Below are positions 8,280-16,988 of a stretch of 64,000 bases of DNA, in pieces. The stretch's first letter is position 1. Every line of letters begins with the position of its first letter. The notes beneath the pieces were generated by a model. That model searched no databases. It was not told where the DNA came from and was given only the letters and a program-made list of their open reading frames with translations. The position numbers were made by a program, and so were the translations under genes. The stretch comes from Parvibaculum sp. (lineage in GTDB: Bacteria > Pseudomonadota > Alphaproteobacteria > Parvibaculales > Parvibaculaceae). The stretch is from the NCBI GenBank assembly GCA_019635975.1, contig JAHBYM010000001.1, positions 24,371 through 88,370 of the forward strand, written 5' to 3'.

Positions 8280-10415
8280 ATGCGCCGCGTATCTGTCGAC
8301 ATCGGCGGAACCTTCACCGACTGCTCCCTCGTCTGGGACGACCGCTATGTCGAGGCGAAGTCGCTGACCACGCATCAGAACCTGGCGCTCGGGTTCAACG
8401 CCTCGCTGAAAATCGCCTATGAACAACTGGGCCTGACGCTGGAAGAAGTGATGCGCGAGGTCGACAGCGTGCGCTATGCGACGACGCTCGGCACCAACGC
8501 GCTGATCGAGCGCCGCGGCCCCCGCGTCGGCCTCCTCGTTACCGCCGGCTTCGAAGCGATGGTGCCCTTGAGCCGCGGCCGCGGCTATGGCGAGGGCCTG
8601 CCGGACCGTCAGCGCCGCGACCTGCCGATGGCGCAGCGTCCCGAGCCGCTCGTGCCCGTCCAGATGATCGTCGGCGTCCGCGAACGCGTCGCCGAAACCG
8701 GCGAGATCCTGATGCCGGTCGATGCCGAGGACGTGCGCGCGCAAGTGCGCAAGCTGGTCGACAACGGCGTCCAGGCGTTTGTCGTCTCGCTGGTCAATGC
8801 GGTCGTCCAGCCCGAACATGAATTGCTGATCGAGGAAATCATCCGCGAGGAATTCCCCGAACAGCTTCTCGGTTCCGCGCCCATCGTGCTGTCGCATCAG
8901 GTCGGCGGCCGCAAGGGCGAATATGCGCGCACCTCGTCGGCCATCCTCGACGCCTTCCTGCACAACGCAATGTATCACGGCCTCTCGACGCTGGAGCTGA
9001 ACCTGCGCGACAACGGCTATCGCAAGCCGATGCTGGTCATCCACAATTCGGGCGGCATGGCGCAGTTGAATTCGACCGATGCGCTGCAGACCATTCACTC
9101 CGGTCCCGTCGCCGGCATCAACGCGTCGGAACATCTGGCCGTCGAAGCCGATCTCGGCAATGTCGTCTGCACCGACATGGGCGGCACCTCTTTCGACATC
9201 GGCCTCGTCGTCAAGGGCGGCGTCAAGTTCTACGACTTCAATCCGGTCATCGGCCGCTGGCTGGTCAACATCCCGATGGTGCATCTGGTGACGCTCGGCG
9301 CCGGCGGCGGTTCGATCGCGCGCTTCGACCGCTTGCGCCGCGCCGTCGCGGTCGGGCCCGAAAGCGCCGGCTCCGATCCCGGCCCCGCCTGCTACAATCG
9401 CGGCGGCCGCTATCCCACCGTCACCGACGCCGACCTCGCGCTCGGCTATCTGCTGGCCGACCGCTACGCCGACGGCTCGATCCCCTTGAACGAACGCCGC
9501 GCCACCCGCGCGCTCGAAAAGGAAGTCGGCGAACCGATGGGCACCGATGCCCTCGGCGCGGCCAAGCTGATCCGCCAGAAGATCGACAACGACATGGCCA
9601 ACGGCATCGCGCAGGAATTGCGCGTCCGCGGCTACGAGCCCCGCCATTTCACGATCCTGGCTTACGGCGGCAACGGCCCGCTTCACGCCTGCGGTATCGC
9701 CAATGTGCTTGGCGTTTCGCGCGTCATGGTGCCGCCCTTCAGCTCCATCTTCTCGGCCATCGGCGCCGGCAACATGGACCAGCTCCATTTCCACGAACGC
9801 TCGCTCTATCTCTCGCTCTACGATTCCAACACGCGGAAAATCTTCGACGACTTCGACAGCTTCAACGCGCTGGTCGAGGAACTCGAACAAAAGGGCAGGG
9901 ACGATCTGATGCGTCAGGGCGTGGCGCCCGCCGCCATCAAGCATCGTCTCGAACTCGACATGCGTTACGGCAACCAGCTCGCGCAAACCGCCGTCGTCGT
10001 CTCGAAGAACCGCCTCGAAACCGCCGACGATCTGATGGAGGTGCTGGCCGCCTTCTCGAAGGATTATGGCCGCCGCTATGGCGAAGGCAGCCAGGCGCCG
10101 GAGGCCGGCATCCGCATCAACACGATCCGCGTCGCCACTTATTCCTCGATGTCGACATTGAAATTCACCGACATCCTGCCGAAGGAAGCCGACCTCGCGC
10201 CGGCCCCCGCCGCCACGCAACATAAAGAGTGCCACTTCGTCGGCCATGACGGCGCAATGAAGACAGCCTTCCACGATCTCGCCGATCTCTCTTTCGGCTC
10301 GGTCGTCGAAGCCCCCGCCGTCGTCATCTCGCCCTCCACCACCTACCTCGTCGAGCCCGGCTGGCGCCTGAAAATAGGCCGCCACGGCGCCGCCCTCTTC
10401 GAGCGCGCAGAGTAG
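8280..10415 (+). CDS. HyuA-type subunit of the ketone carboxylase (second, longer paralogue)
   Basis: 711-residue hydantoinase A/oxoprolinase family protein with complete ATPase landmarks: RRVSVDIGGTFTDCSLVWDD at the start, RYATTLGTNALIERRGPRVGLL near residue 63, VCTDMGGTSFDIGLVVKGG near 298, TLGAGGGSIARF, and GPESAGSDPGPACYNRGGRYPTVTDADL. It continues with the C-terminal ILAYGGNGPLHACGIANVLGV block. ATG 8280 is preceded by GGAGACCGCATC. The two HyuA copies in this operon differ in length and sequence, so they are distinct subunits and not a recent duplication. In this enzyme class they form the ATP-hydrolysing core together with the HyuB subunit at 10694. Confidence 0.82.
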   Translation: MRRVSVDIGGTFTDCSLVWDDRYVEAKSLTTHQNLALGFNASLKIAYEQLGLTLEEVMREVDSVRYATTLGTNALIERRGPRVGLLVTAGFEAMVPLSRGRGYGEGLPDRQRRDLPMAQRPEPLVPVQMIVGVRERVAETGEILMPVDAEDVRAQVRKLVDNGVQAFVVSLVNAVVQPEHELLIEEIIREEFPEQLLGSAPIVLSHQVGGRKGEYARTSSAILDAFLHNAMYHGLSTLELNLRDNGYRKPMLVIHNSGGMAQLNSTDALQTIHSGPVAGINASEHLAVEADLGNVVCTDMGGTSFDIGLVVKGGVKFYDFNPVIGRWLVNIPMVHLVTLGAGGGSIARFDRLRRAVAVGPESAGSDPGPACYNRGGRYPTVTDADLALGYLLADRYADGSIPLNERRATRALEKEVGEPMGTDALGAAKLIRQKIDNDMANGIAQELRVRGYEPRHFTILAYGGNGPLHACGIANVLGVSRVMVPPFSSIFSAIGAGNMDQLHFHERSLYLSLYDSNTRKIFDDFDSFNALVEELEQKGRDDLMRQGVAPAAIKHRLELDMRYGNQLAQTAVVVSKNRLETADDLMEVLAAFSKDYGRRYGEGSQAPEAGIRINTIRVATYSSMSTLKFTDILPKEADLAPAPAATQHKECHFVGHDGAMKTAFHDLADLSFGSVVEAPAVVISPSTTYLVEPGWRLKIGRHGAALFERAE

Positions 10416-10693
10416 GGGGACGGAGATGTTTCTTGCCTCGCCAACAGGATTGACGACCACCCGCCCCTGGGGGGCGGGTCGAAAAATTCGAGCGCAAGCG
10501 ATGAATTTTTCGGGGCGGGGGAAAGCGTCACATCGTGCCGAAACTCTCAATCCGCTGAACCAGCCGTATCTGCCGCATGCCCGCCCCGAAATTTGTGCCG
10601 CTGACGCGCCCCAAATTTCGACCCTCCCTCAAGGGGAGGGTGGCAGCGCGAACGAAACGCGCAAAACAACCAAACCGCTCCGGAGGAACGAAA
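10416..10693. other. Palindrome-rich spacer inside the carboxylase operon
   Basis: 278 bp with four successive inverted repeats. They are ACCCGCCCC/GGGGCGGGT (10459-10479, loop TGG), CGAAAAATTC/GAATTTTTCG (10480-10512), CGAAATTTG/CAAATTTCG (10587-10620) and ACCCTCCC/GGGAGGGT (10621-10641, loop TCAAG). The frame of the next gene is open through part of it. The start is placed after the spacer, at the GGAGGA-preceded ATG 10694. It looks like a dispersed palindromic element, or an RNA-processing or stability region, between subunit genes that elsewhere in the operon overlap or nearly touch. Confidence 0.6.
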
Positions 10694-12946
10694 ATGGGTG
10701 ACGACATGGACATCACCGGCGCCGCATCGGGCGCGGTGGACGCCTTCCTGAGCGAGACCAATCTCTATCTCGCGCCCGATCCCGTGATCATGAACAATCA
10801 CGGGCTCGAACCGCGCACGGCCTATGAAGACGAATGCATCGCGAAGGAAAGCGATCCCGTTCGCCTCGAAATCGTCCGCGAACGGATACTCGCCGGCGTC
10901 AACGAGAGCTTCGAGATGCTCGAAAACATGGGCGCGGCGCCGGGCGCCAAATGGGGCGACTGCGTGTCGGCGGTCTACACCGAAAGCGGCGACCTGAGCC
11001 TCGCCAGTTCCGGCGGCGTCGTCATCTTCTGCAACCTCGTGCAGTATCCGATCAAGTTCATCCGCAAATACTGGTCGAAGGACAAGACGGTCGGCATTCG
11101 GGAAGGCGATGTCTTCATCGTCAACGATGCGCGATACGGTCAGGCCCACAACACCGACCAGTCGATGATGATGCCGGTCTTCCACGAAGGAAAGATCGTC
11201 GCCTGGGCGGGCGCGACCGTCCACGAAGGTGAAAACGGCGCCATCGAGCCGGGCGGCATGCCCTCGCTCGCCGAGCAGATCTGGGACGAGGGGCTCAAGA
11301 TGTCGCCCTTCAAGGTCGCCGAGAATTACACGCTGCGGCGCGATCTCGTCACCTTCCTGCAAAATTCGGTGCGCGAGCCGAAGCTGCAATATGCGGACAT
11401 GAAGGTGAAGATGTATGTCTGCCGCCGCATCGAAACCCGCATCCACGAAGCGATTGCCGAATATGGCGTCGAGGCCGTCGTCGCCGCATTGCGCATGAAC
11501 CTTGAAGACACCGACGCCGAAGTCCGCCGCCGCCTGAAGGAATGGCCGGACGGCACCGTGCGTCATTCATGGTGGACCGACGGCACCTTGCGCGAAAATG
11601 TGCAGATCAAGATCAATCTCGAACTGACCAAGAAGGGCGACGAGCTGACCTTCGACTATCGCGGCTCCAGCCCCGAATTCACCAACCGCTCCAACAACAG
11701 CCTCGACATCACCGTCAAGGGCATGCTGGCGCAGTTGTTCCTGACCTTCATCTGGCCCGACATCCCGCGCAATCAGGGTGTACTGGCGCCGGTCAATTTC
11801 ATCTTCGACAACCCCTCGGTCCTGAAGCCCGGCTTCGGCACACCGAGCGCCCAGTCGATGATGACGGTCTTCACCGCATGGAGCGCCGGTCAGGTCGCGA
11901 CCATGAAGTTCCTCTATTCGAACCCGCACAAATACACCCGTGTGCTTGCGCCCTGGTTCAACATGATCAACACCTTCCTGTTCGGCGGGCTGACGCAGCA
12001 CGGCGAAATGGTCGGCAATGTCTGCGCCGACATCAACGGCATGGGCGGCGGCGCACTGGCCGACCGCGATGGCGAACATGGCTGCGCGCCGATCTTCGCC
12101 ACCATGTCGGACATCGGCGAACAGGAATTCATCGAGGAAGAAGTCCCTTTCATCCAGATCGTCTCGAAAAAGATGATGAAGGACAATCAGGGCTTCGGCC
12201 GGCAGCGCGGCGGCATGGGCTATCAGATGGTGCTGGCCATGCGCGACAGCGACGCCTTCGGCTTCATGCTGACGGCGATGGGCGCGAAGTTCCCCAACAT
12301 TCCGGGCCTCTTCGGCGGCTATGGCTGCCCGACCTATCCGCTGGCCCGCATCAGGGGCGTCAACGTTTTCGAGATTCTGAAGAAGGACCCGGCCTCCTTC
12401 CGTTACTCGATCGAGGAGCTGATGAACGAGCGTCCCTTCCCGGACGCGCAATACAGCACCCATCCGATGACGCTCGGCTACACGCTGGCGCAGCGCGGCG
12501 AGCTCTACATGATCGCGCAAGGCACCGGCGGCGGCTTCGGCGATCCGCTGGAGCGCGCGCCCGCCGATGTAATGCGCGACATGGACGAGGGCCTGATCTC
12601 CGACGATGTCGCCTGGCGCATCTACCGCGTCGTCTACAACAAGGAAACCTTGCATGTCGACGAGGACGCGACCGCAAAGGCGCGCGACGAGGCCCGCCGC
12701 GAGCGCATCGCGAAGAGCAAGCCCTTCGATGCCTTCTGCAAGGAATGGGTGAAGGACAAGCCGTCCGGCAAGGTGCCGTATTTCGGCTCGTGGGACGACA
12801 AGACGATGGTCCATGCCGGCGATCCCGACAAGCTCCACCCGGCGGGCCAGGTTGTGCCGCCGGTCGTCATGGCGCATCCCCTGCAGGTGAAGATCGACAA
12901 GCTCGAGGCCGAGCTGGCCGAGTGCCGTAAATCCGGCAAACGCTGA
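10694..12946 (+). CDS. HyuB-type subunit of the ketone carboxylase
   Basis: 750-residue hydantoinase B/oxoprolinase family protein, the large subunit carrying the carboxylation half-reaction in acetone and acetophenone carboxylases. Family blocks seen are SDPVRLEIVRERILAGVNESFEMLENMG near residue 55, VFIVNDARYGQAHNTDQSMMMPVFHEGKIVAWAGATVHEGENG, ELTFDYRGSSPEFTNRSNNS, GVLAPVNFIFDNPSVLKPGFGTPSAQS and the C-terminal GTGGGFGDPLERAPADVMRDMDEGLIS. ATG 10694 follows CGGAGGAACGAAA; the open frame from 10577 lacks such a site and would add a basic tail read from repeats. It is separated from the second hyuA by a 278-bp palindromic spacer. The fifth gene overlaps its stop codon by one base. Confidence 0.83.
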   Translation: MGDDMDITGAASGAVDAFLSETNLYLAPDPVIMNNHGLEPRTAYEDECIAKESDPVRLEIVRERILAGVNESFEMLENMGAAPGAKWGDCVSAVYTESGDLSLASSGGVVIFCNLVQYPIKFIRKYWSKDKTVGIREGDVFIVNDARYGQAHNTDQSMMMPVFHEGKIVAWAGATVHEGENGAIEPGGMPSLAEQIWDEGLKMSPFKVAENYTLRRDLVTFLQNSVREPKLQYADMKVKMYVCRRIETRIHEAIAEYGVEAVVAALRMNLEDTDAEVRRRLKEWPDGTVRHSWWTDGTLRENVQIKINLELTKKGDELTFDYRGSSPEFTNRSNNSLDITVKGMLAQLFLTFIWPDIPRNQGVLAPVNFIFDNPSVLKPGFGTPSAQSMMTVFTAWSAGQVATMKFLYSNPHKYTRVLAPWFNMINTFLFGGLTQHGEMVGNVCADINGMGGGALADRDGEHGCAPIFATMSDIGEQEFIEEEVPFIQIVSKKMMKDNQGFGRQRGGMGYQMVLAMRDSDAFGFMLTAMGAKFPNIPGLFGGYGCPTYPLARIRGVNVFEILKKDPASFRYSIEELMNERPFPDAQYSTHPMTLGYTLAQRGELYMIAQGTGGGFGDPLERAPADVMRDMDEGLISDDVAWRIYRVVYNKETLHVDEDATAKARDEARRERIAKSKPFDAFCKEWVKDKPSGKVPYFGSWDDKTMVHAGDPDKLHPAGQVVPPVVMAHPLQVKIDKLEAELAECRKSGKR

Positions 12947-13695
12947 TGCCGGCCGCCCTGCCGCGCCTCTGGATCGACGGCGCCGCCTTCGGTGCCCGCG
13001 TCCTGCGCGGCGGCGACGATCCCTGGGACGCGCCGGGCGAGCTCGGTCTCTTCCTGCGCGAGCTTTCCGCGCTGCTGGCGCTCGAAATCGTCGACATCGA
13101 CATCGGCGCCGGCATCGCCGCCTTCGCCCGCGCGCAAGGTGCGGGCCCGCTCGACGCCGGCGGTATCGAAGACCTGTTGTCCGATGCCGCCTTGCGGGCT
13201 CATCTGAAACGCGGCATCGAAACGGCCTCCGGCGCCCTCTCCGGCAGGCCACTGGCGCTCGCCCTGCCGGGCCCCGGCGCGCTGGCGCAAGTTTTCATGG
13301 ATGAAGGCGACATCGACGACAACGCGCTCGACGACCTCGCCATGGCGCTGGCCGATCTGCTGCGCGCGCTGGTCGCGCCCTCAATCGGCGTCCTCCGCTT
13401 CACCGAAGCCGACCCGCGCGCGCTGGAGTTTTTCGAACCGCTCACCAACATCGCCCGCCACTACGAGCTGCCCGCCGTCCTCGTCATGGCCGGCGAGGCG
13501 GGTGAAGCGGCAGGCTTTGACAGAATTTACAGCCTGTCCCCGGCCGTCGAGGGAAGAATTCTCGGCCCCGCCTTTTGGGAGGGGGGCGATGTCGCCCTCC
13601 AGGGCGATACTCCGGTCTTCACGGAAGTGCCGTCCGCTCTCGTCCCCGAAACCGCACTTGCGAAAATCCGGGTACTGAACGAAAGCGCTTCCTGA
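12946..13695 (+). CDS. Unrecognised fifth protein of the ketone-carboxylase operon
   Basis: 249-residue soluble, acidic protein with no signal peptide or membrane helix. I do not recognise the family with certainty. Visible features are a block LALALPGPGALAQVF near residue 105, a helical IDDNALDDLAMALADLLRALVAPSIGVLRF, and EFFEPLTNIARHYELPAVLVM. They suggest an alpha/beta barrel-like fold, perhaps distantly like uroporphyrinogen-decarboxylase-type proteins. Its start overlaps the hyuB stop (TGATG), so it is translationally coupled. A strong terminator follows 130 bp downstream. Acetophenone carboxylase of Aromatoleum has a fifth subunit encoded last in its operon, and this gene occupies the same place. 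That equivalence is positional inference. Confidence 0.6.
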   Translation: MPAALPRLWIDGAAFGARVLRGGDDPWDAPGELGLFLRELSALLALEIVDIDIGAGIAAFARAQGAGPLDAGGIEDLLSDAALRAHLKRGIETASGALSGRPLALALPGPGALAQVFMDEGDIDDNALDDLAMALADLLRALVAPSIGVLRFTEADPRALEFFEPLTNIARHYELPAVLVMAGEAGEAAGFDRIYSLSPAVEGRILGPAFWEGGDVALQGDTPVFTEVPSALVPETALAKIRVLNESAS

Positions 13696-13826
13696 AGCGG
13701 TGTTCCTCCGATCGGTGCGCCGGCGTCACTCTATCGTGTAGTTTCGCCGCCCCGCCGTTTGCGGAACATTGCGCTGCTCGCACGGGCATACTCCTCGGGA
13801 GCGATCCCTCCTCCTCCCGTATCCTT

Positions 13827-13863
13827 GGCTGCCCCGCAAAAACCGGGGCAGCCCTTTTTCTTT
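13827..13863 (+). terminator. Rho-independent terminator closing the carboxylase operon
   Basis: GGCTGCCCCG (13827-13836), loop CAAAAAC, CGGGGCAGCC (13844-13853), then CTTTTTCTTT. A perfect 10-bp GC-rich stem with a T-run, 131 bp after the last gene. From here to 14084 only the AT-rich site at 14039 stands out. Confidence 0.9.
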
Positions 13864-14038
13864 GTCGCATGGGATTCGACAGGCCTGTCCGCCGAAGCGC
13901 CGGAGGCGCGTAGGAGGAAAGGGGGAGCGGCGTCACGCTCCGAATGGCCGTTACTCACATCCCTTCGGCTCGAAGCCGGATCTTCCAGACCATGGGCCTC
14001 GCCCACTGGCCGCATGTTCCGCTAGAGAATTAAAAAAA

Positions 14039-14061
14039 CATTTGTTATAATAAATATGACA
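14039..14061 (+). promoter_or_regulatory. AT-rich dyad upstream of the amine oxidase (candidate TetR operator)
   Basis: ATTTGTTATAATAAAT (14040-14055) is palindromic at 7 of 8 pairs and lies about 30 bp before the ATG at 14085. The 23-bp window 14039-14061 matches 16918-16940, upstream of the tetR gene, at 16 positions, including TGTTAT and TATG-CA. The match suggests that one regulator serves both promoters. Confidence 0.4.
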
Positions 14062-14084
14062 AGGCAACCGGGAAAGCGACGAAC

Positions 14085-15488
14085 ATGGCTTGGAGCATAT
14101 TACGGCGCAGGAGCGCGCGACGGGGCGGCCCCGTTGTGGATGTCGCAATCATCGGCGCGGGCCTGTCAGGCTTGACCTCGGCCCGCGACTTGAAACGCGC
14201 CGGAAGCAACTCCTTCATCGTACTCGAAGCCCGCGACCGCGTCGGCGGTCGGACATGCAATCACGATCTGGGAAACGGCGTCGTCTCCGAAGGCGGCGGG
14301 CAATGGATCGGTCCCGGCCAGACGGCCATTGCCAACCTCGCGCGCGAACTCGGCGTCGAAACGTTCGATAGCTTTCATATCGGCAGGACGGTGTACCTAG
14401 CGGGCCACGACAAGTTCGAGCAGGACGAGGGCGACGGAAGTATGATCGGCGGCGAGGCCGTCGGAACTCTCAATGCGTTGGCGCGCTTTGTTCCCAGCGC
14501 TGCACCTTGGACGGCCGCGAACGCCGCCGAACTCGATCGTCAATCGCTCGCCGACTGGCTGGCACAGCAGCCGCTCACCGAAGACGAGGCGATCTCCTTT
14601 GAACTGACAGCGACGCTGACCTTCGGTGCGCCGCCCGCAAAACTCGGATTGCTGCACTACCTGTCGGTCATCAATTCATCTGGCTGCGACCTCGGCAGAC
14701 TCGAGGCGATGAAGGGTGGTGCGCAGGAAAAACGATTTGTTGGCGGCTCTTTCATTCTGAGCGCGAAAATGGCGGAGGCGGTAACCGGAAATATCCGCTT
14801 GTCCTCTCCGGTAAGCAGGATCGCAGGCTGGGATGGCGACATCGTCGAGCTGCATACCGACCGGGAAATCATCCGGGCGCGGCAGGTCATTGTCGCCATG
14901 AGCCCATCGCTTTGTGACAGAATCGCGTTCGACCCGCCGCTGCCCGCCGGGCGGGCGGAGATGCAAAAGCTGTGGCCGACGAACGGACGTATGCGCAAGA
15001 CGGTGCATGTCTATACTCGCCCCTTCTGGCGGGATGCCGGTCTGAACGGTCAGGTCATTCAGATTGGTGGACCGTTACTCTGGTCCGCGGACAATTCGCC
15101 CCCGGACGCTTCCTTGGGCGTGCTCACCGCTTTCGTCAAGGAAGCCGCGTTGCCGGCCGACTCAAAAAAGGCAAGGGACATGCTGTCCGCTATCTATGCC
15201 GAGGCGCTTGGCAAGCAGGCCCTGCATCCCGTGCAGTACCATGAAATCGACTGGAGCGTTCACGACAACTGGAGCCTCTCCTGCACTTCACCTTATCCGC
15301 CCGGTTTCCTCACGAAGTGGGGTAGGCACATTCATCCTCCGCTTGGACGGTTGATCTGGTCCGGAACGGACACGGCGGAAATCCACGCAAGCTCGATGGA
15401 TGGTGCCGTACGTGCCGGTCACAGGGCAGCGTTGCAGGCGCTTCGCTCGCTGACCGAAAAGAAATCGACAAGCTGTGCGGGGGCGTAA
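14085..15488 (+). CDS. FAD-dependent amine oxidase
   Basis: 467-residue flavoprotein of the monoamine-oxidase fold, which oxidises an amine to an imine and releases aldehyde/ketone plus ammonia, with H2O2 as by-product. The dinucleotide-binding motif DVAIIGAGLSGLTSARDLKRAG sits near residue 22. It continues with VLEARDRVGGRTCNHDLGNGVVSEGGGQWIGPGQ, the flavin-contacting block typical of MAO-like enzymes. The C-terminal GRLIWSGTDTAEIHASSMDGAVRAGHRAALQAL is the second FAD-contact region. No signal peptide is seen. It is transcribed towards the Rid-family and dioxygenase genes on the opposite strand, and the TetR gene lies beyond them. The AT-rich operator-like site upstream resembles the one before tetR. 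The substrate is unknown. Confidence 0.85.
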   Translation: MAWSILRRRSARRGGPVVDVAIIGAGLSGLTSARDLKRAGSNSFIVLEARDRVGGRTCNHDLGNGVVSEGGGQWIGPGQTAIANLARELGVETFDSFHIGRTVYLAGHDKFEQDEGDGSMIGGEAVGTLNALARFVPSAAPWTAANAAELDRQSLADWLAQQPLTEDEAISFELTATLTFGAPPAKLGLLHYLSVINSSGCDLGRLEAMKGGAQEKRFVGGSFILSAKMAEAVTGNIRLSSPVSRIAGWDGDIVELHTDREIIRARQVIVAMSPSLCDRIAFDPPLPAGRAEMQKLWPTNGRMRKTVHVYTRPFWRDAGLNGQVIQIGGPLLWSADNSPPDASLGVLTAFVKEAALPADSKKARDMLSAIYAEALGKQALHPVQYHEIDWSVHDNWSLSCTSPYPPGFLTKWGRHIHPPLGRLIWSGTDTAEIHASSMDGAVRAGHRAALQALRSLTEKKSTSCAGA

Positions 15489-15597
15489 GCGTCGGATTTC
15501 TGTCGATCGCTCGCCGTGGCAAGGTACCGCAGCTCGCGCCCCACGCGCAACAAGCTCTGGCGCGATGGTTTCCTTGACCGCAGGTCGCGGTAGCCCG

Positions 15598-16014
15598 TCA
15601 GGTCGCACCGCAGCCTGCAACTGCGACGGCTCGGATTTCGATGCAGAACTGAGGCATCGCCAATTGCGTCACGCCGACGGCGGTCCACGATGGATAGCGG
15701 TCCGGCAGGAATGCGTCCTTGACCTCCGAAAAGACTTTCATGTCGCCCCGCAGATCGGTGTGGAAGGTCGTCAGTTCGACAATATCGGCCATCGTGGCAC
15801 CTGCAGCCTCAAGAATCGTTTTCAGGGACTGGAATGCAAGGCGTGCCTGCTCTTCCATATCCTTGCCCGGCTTCATTTCGGCATCAAGACCAACCTGACC
15901 GGAAACCCAGATCGTGTCTCCCACCCGCGTCGCCTGCGAAAAGTGATAGGCGTCGTACATCGCCTGCGTGTAGGACGGATTGATCGACTGACGCTTCGGC
16001 TTTTGCGAACTCAT
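15598..16014 (-). CDS. Rid-family (YjgF/YER057c) protein lacking the archetypal RidA arginine
   Basis: 138-residue small trimeric-type protein of the Rid superfamily (QATRVGDTIWVSGQVGLDAE, QARLAFQSLKTILEAAGATMADIVELTTFHTDL, FCIEIRAVAV). RidA itself hydrolyses reactive enamines and imines through an Arg in the RSCVEV segment before the last strand. Here that segment reads YPSWTAVGVTQLAMP, with no Arg, so it belongs to one of the Rid subgroups with a different or unknown activity. ATG 16014 follows GAGAGAGGGC; the frame is open to a TTG at 16032. The dioxygenase gene ends 14 bp upstream, so the two are co-transcribed. Next to an amine oxidase, a role in handling imine-like intermediates is plausible but weakened by the missing Arg. 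Confidence 0.8.
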   Translation of the reverse strand: MSSQKPKRQSINPSYTQAMYDAYHFSQATRVGDTIWVSGQVGLDAEMKPGKDMEEQARLAFQSLKTILEAAGATMADIVELTTFHTDLRGDMKVFSEVKDAFLPDRYPSWTAVGVTQLAMPQFCIEIRAVAVAGCGAT

Positions 16015-16028
16015 ATTGAAGCCCTCTC

Positions 16029-16853
16029 TCAAATTACTTTGCGGAAAACCGGCGAACGAAATAGGTCGCCGTCTTTCAACGCCGCCATCTGCTCGGCGAA
16101 GAGAAGTCCGCTTTGGGTGAACCGGGAATCGGGCAGCGAGCGATAGGTCGCATCGTCGCCGAAGAAGCGGAAGACGAAAGTATGTCGATCTGGAAAGTCC
16201 GCATCGACCGGCGCGCCGCCGTGAAGGGAGTGGGGGTGCAGTATGACCACATCGCCGGGTTCCGTCGCCCAGGACAGAATGTCGTAGGCTTGCGGATTCT
16301 CCTCGCGTTCCGCCTCTATGTCCGGGAGGCGCGGCAGCACGTCGCCGCCATGAAGCGGGTCGGTTGGATCGTTCGGATCGCGGAAACTCGTTCCATCATA
16401 TTGCGTCCCGCGATGCGAACCCTTGATAATTTCGAGAGCATTTTTCCTCGGCACGGACTCGAAGGATATCCAGGCGTTGGCCCAATGGCTTCCGGCCCAA
16501 GGCAGGTAGGACGTGTCCTGGTGCCAGAGTGTGCGCGAACCCATGCCGCCGGCTTTGAGGAAGACTTCTTCGGCGAAGTACCACACATTCTCGGAGCCCC
16601 AGAGATCGGCGAACATTCGGCCGAGCGGCAGCGACGCCACAAGATCGTCGAGCCGTGCCTTGGCGTTGGCATTTGCATTGTCGACATGCGACCGCTGCAC
16701 GGTTCCGTCGAACATGCTGGTGGCATGAGGGCCGGGATTTTCAACGCACCAGTCATAGACTTCCCGGCACCGGGTCAATTGTTCCTTGTTGAGGCATCCT
16801 TTGATGAGGACGGCACCGTCCTCAAAAAAGCGTTCGCGAAGCGATTCTTGCAT
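16029..16853 (-). CDS. Phytanoyl-CoA dioxygenase (PhyH)-family enzyme
   Basis: 274-residue non-haem Fe(II)/2-oxoglutarate-dependent dioxygenase. The facial triad is visible: HxD in LWHQDTSYLP near residue 115 and the distal His in ILHPHSLHGGAPV near residue 205. A 2-oxoglutarate-binding Arg is probably in RHTFVFRFFGDD. The family hydroxylates lipophilic acyl or small-molecule substrates in the cytoplasm. The ATG at 16853 has AGAAAGCGCC upstream and lies divergent from tetR, with an AT-rich operator-like site between. It is followed within 14 bp by the Rid-family gene. The length is normal for the family. The substrate may be shared with the amine oxidase downstream, but that is inference from position. 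Confidence 0.82.
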   Translation of the reverse strand: MQESLRERFFEDGAVLIKGCLNKEQLTRCREVYDWCVENPGPHATSMFDGTVQRSHVDNANANAKARLDDLVASLPLGRMFADLWGSENVWYFAEEVFLKAGGMGSRTLWHQDTSYLPWAGSHWANAWISFESVPRKNALEIIKGSHRGTQYDGTSFRDPNDPTDPLHGGDVLPRLPDIEAEREENPQAYDILSWATEPGDVVILHPHSLHGGAPVDADFPDRHTFVFRFFGDDATYRSLPDSRFTQSGLLFAEQMAALKDGDLFRSPVFRKVI

Positions 16854-16903
16854 GGCGCTTTCTCCCAGAGTTCACGACGGCGAAGTGCACCGTAGCGTGA
16901 TTT

Positions 16904-16940
16904 GATATTTTACAAAACGAATGTTATTATATTTATGGCA
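16904..16940 (+). promoter_or_regulatory. AT-rich divergent promoter/operator between phyH-like and tetR genes
   Basis: 37 bp of nearly pure A/T in a GC-rich setting, including TTTTACAAAA and GTTATTATATTTATG. The part 16918-16940 resembles 14039-14061 before the amine oxidase. It is the probable shared operator of the TetR regulator. Confidence 0.4.
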
Positions 16941-16988
16941 GGCGGGTCAACCCGCGTATTCTGCCACCCGAAGCAACCCCGGCCCTTG

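Noticed and set aside
8046..10550. 834-residue minus-strand frame
   Set aside because: Antisense shadow of the second hyuA gene, with no recognisable domain.
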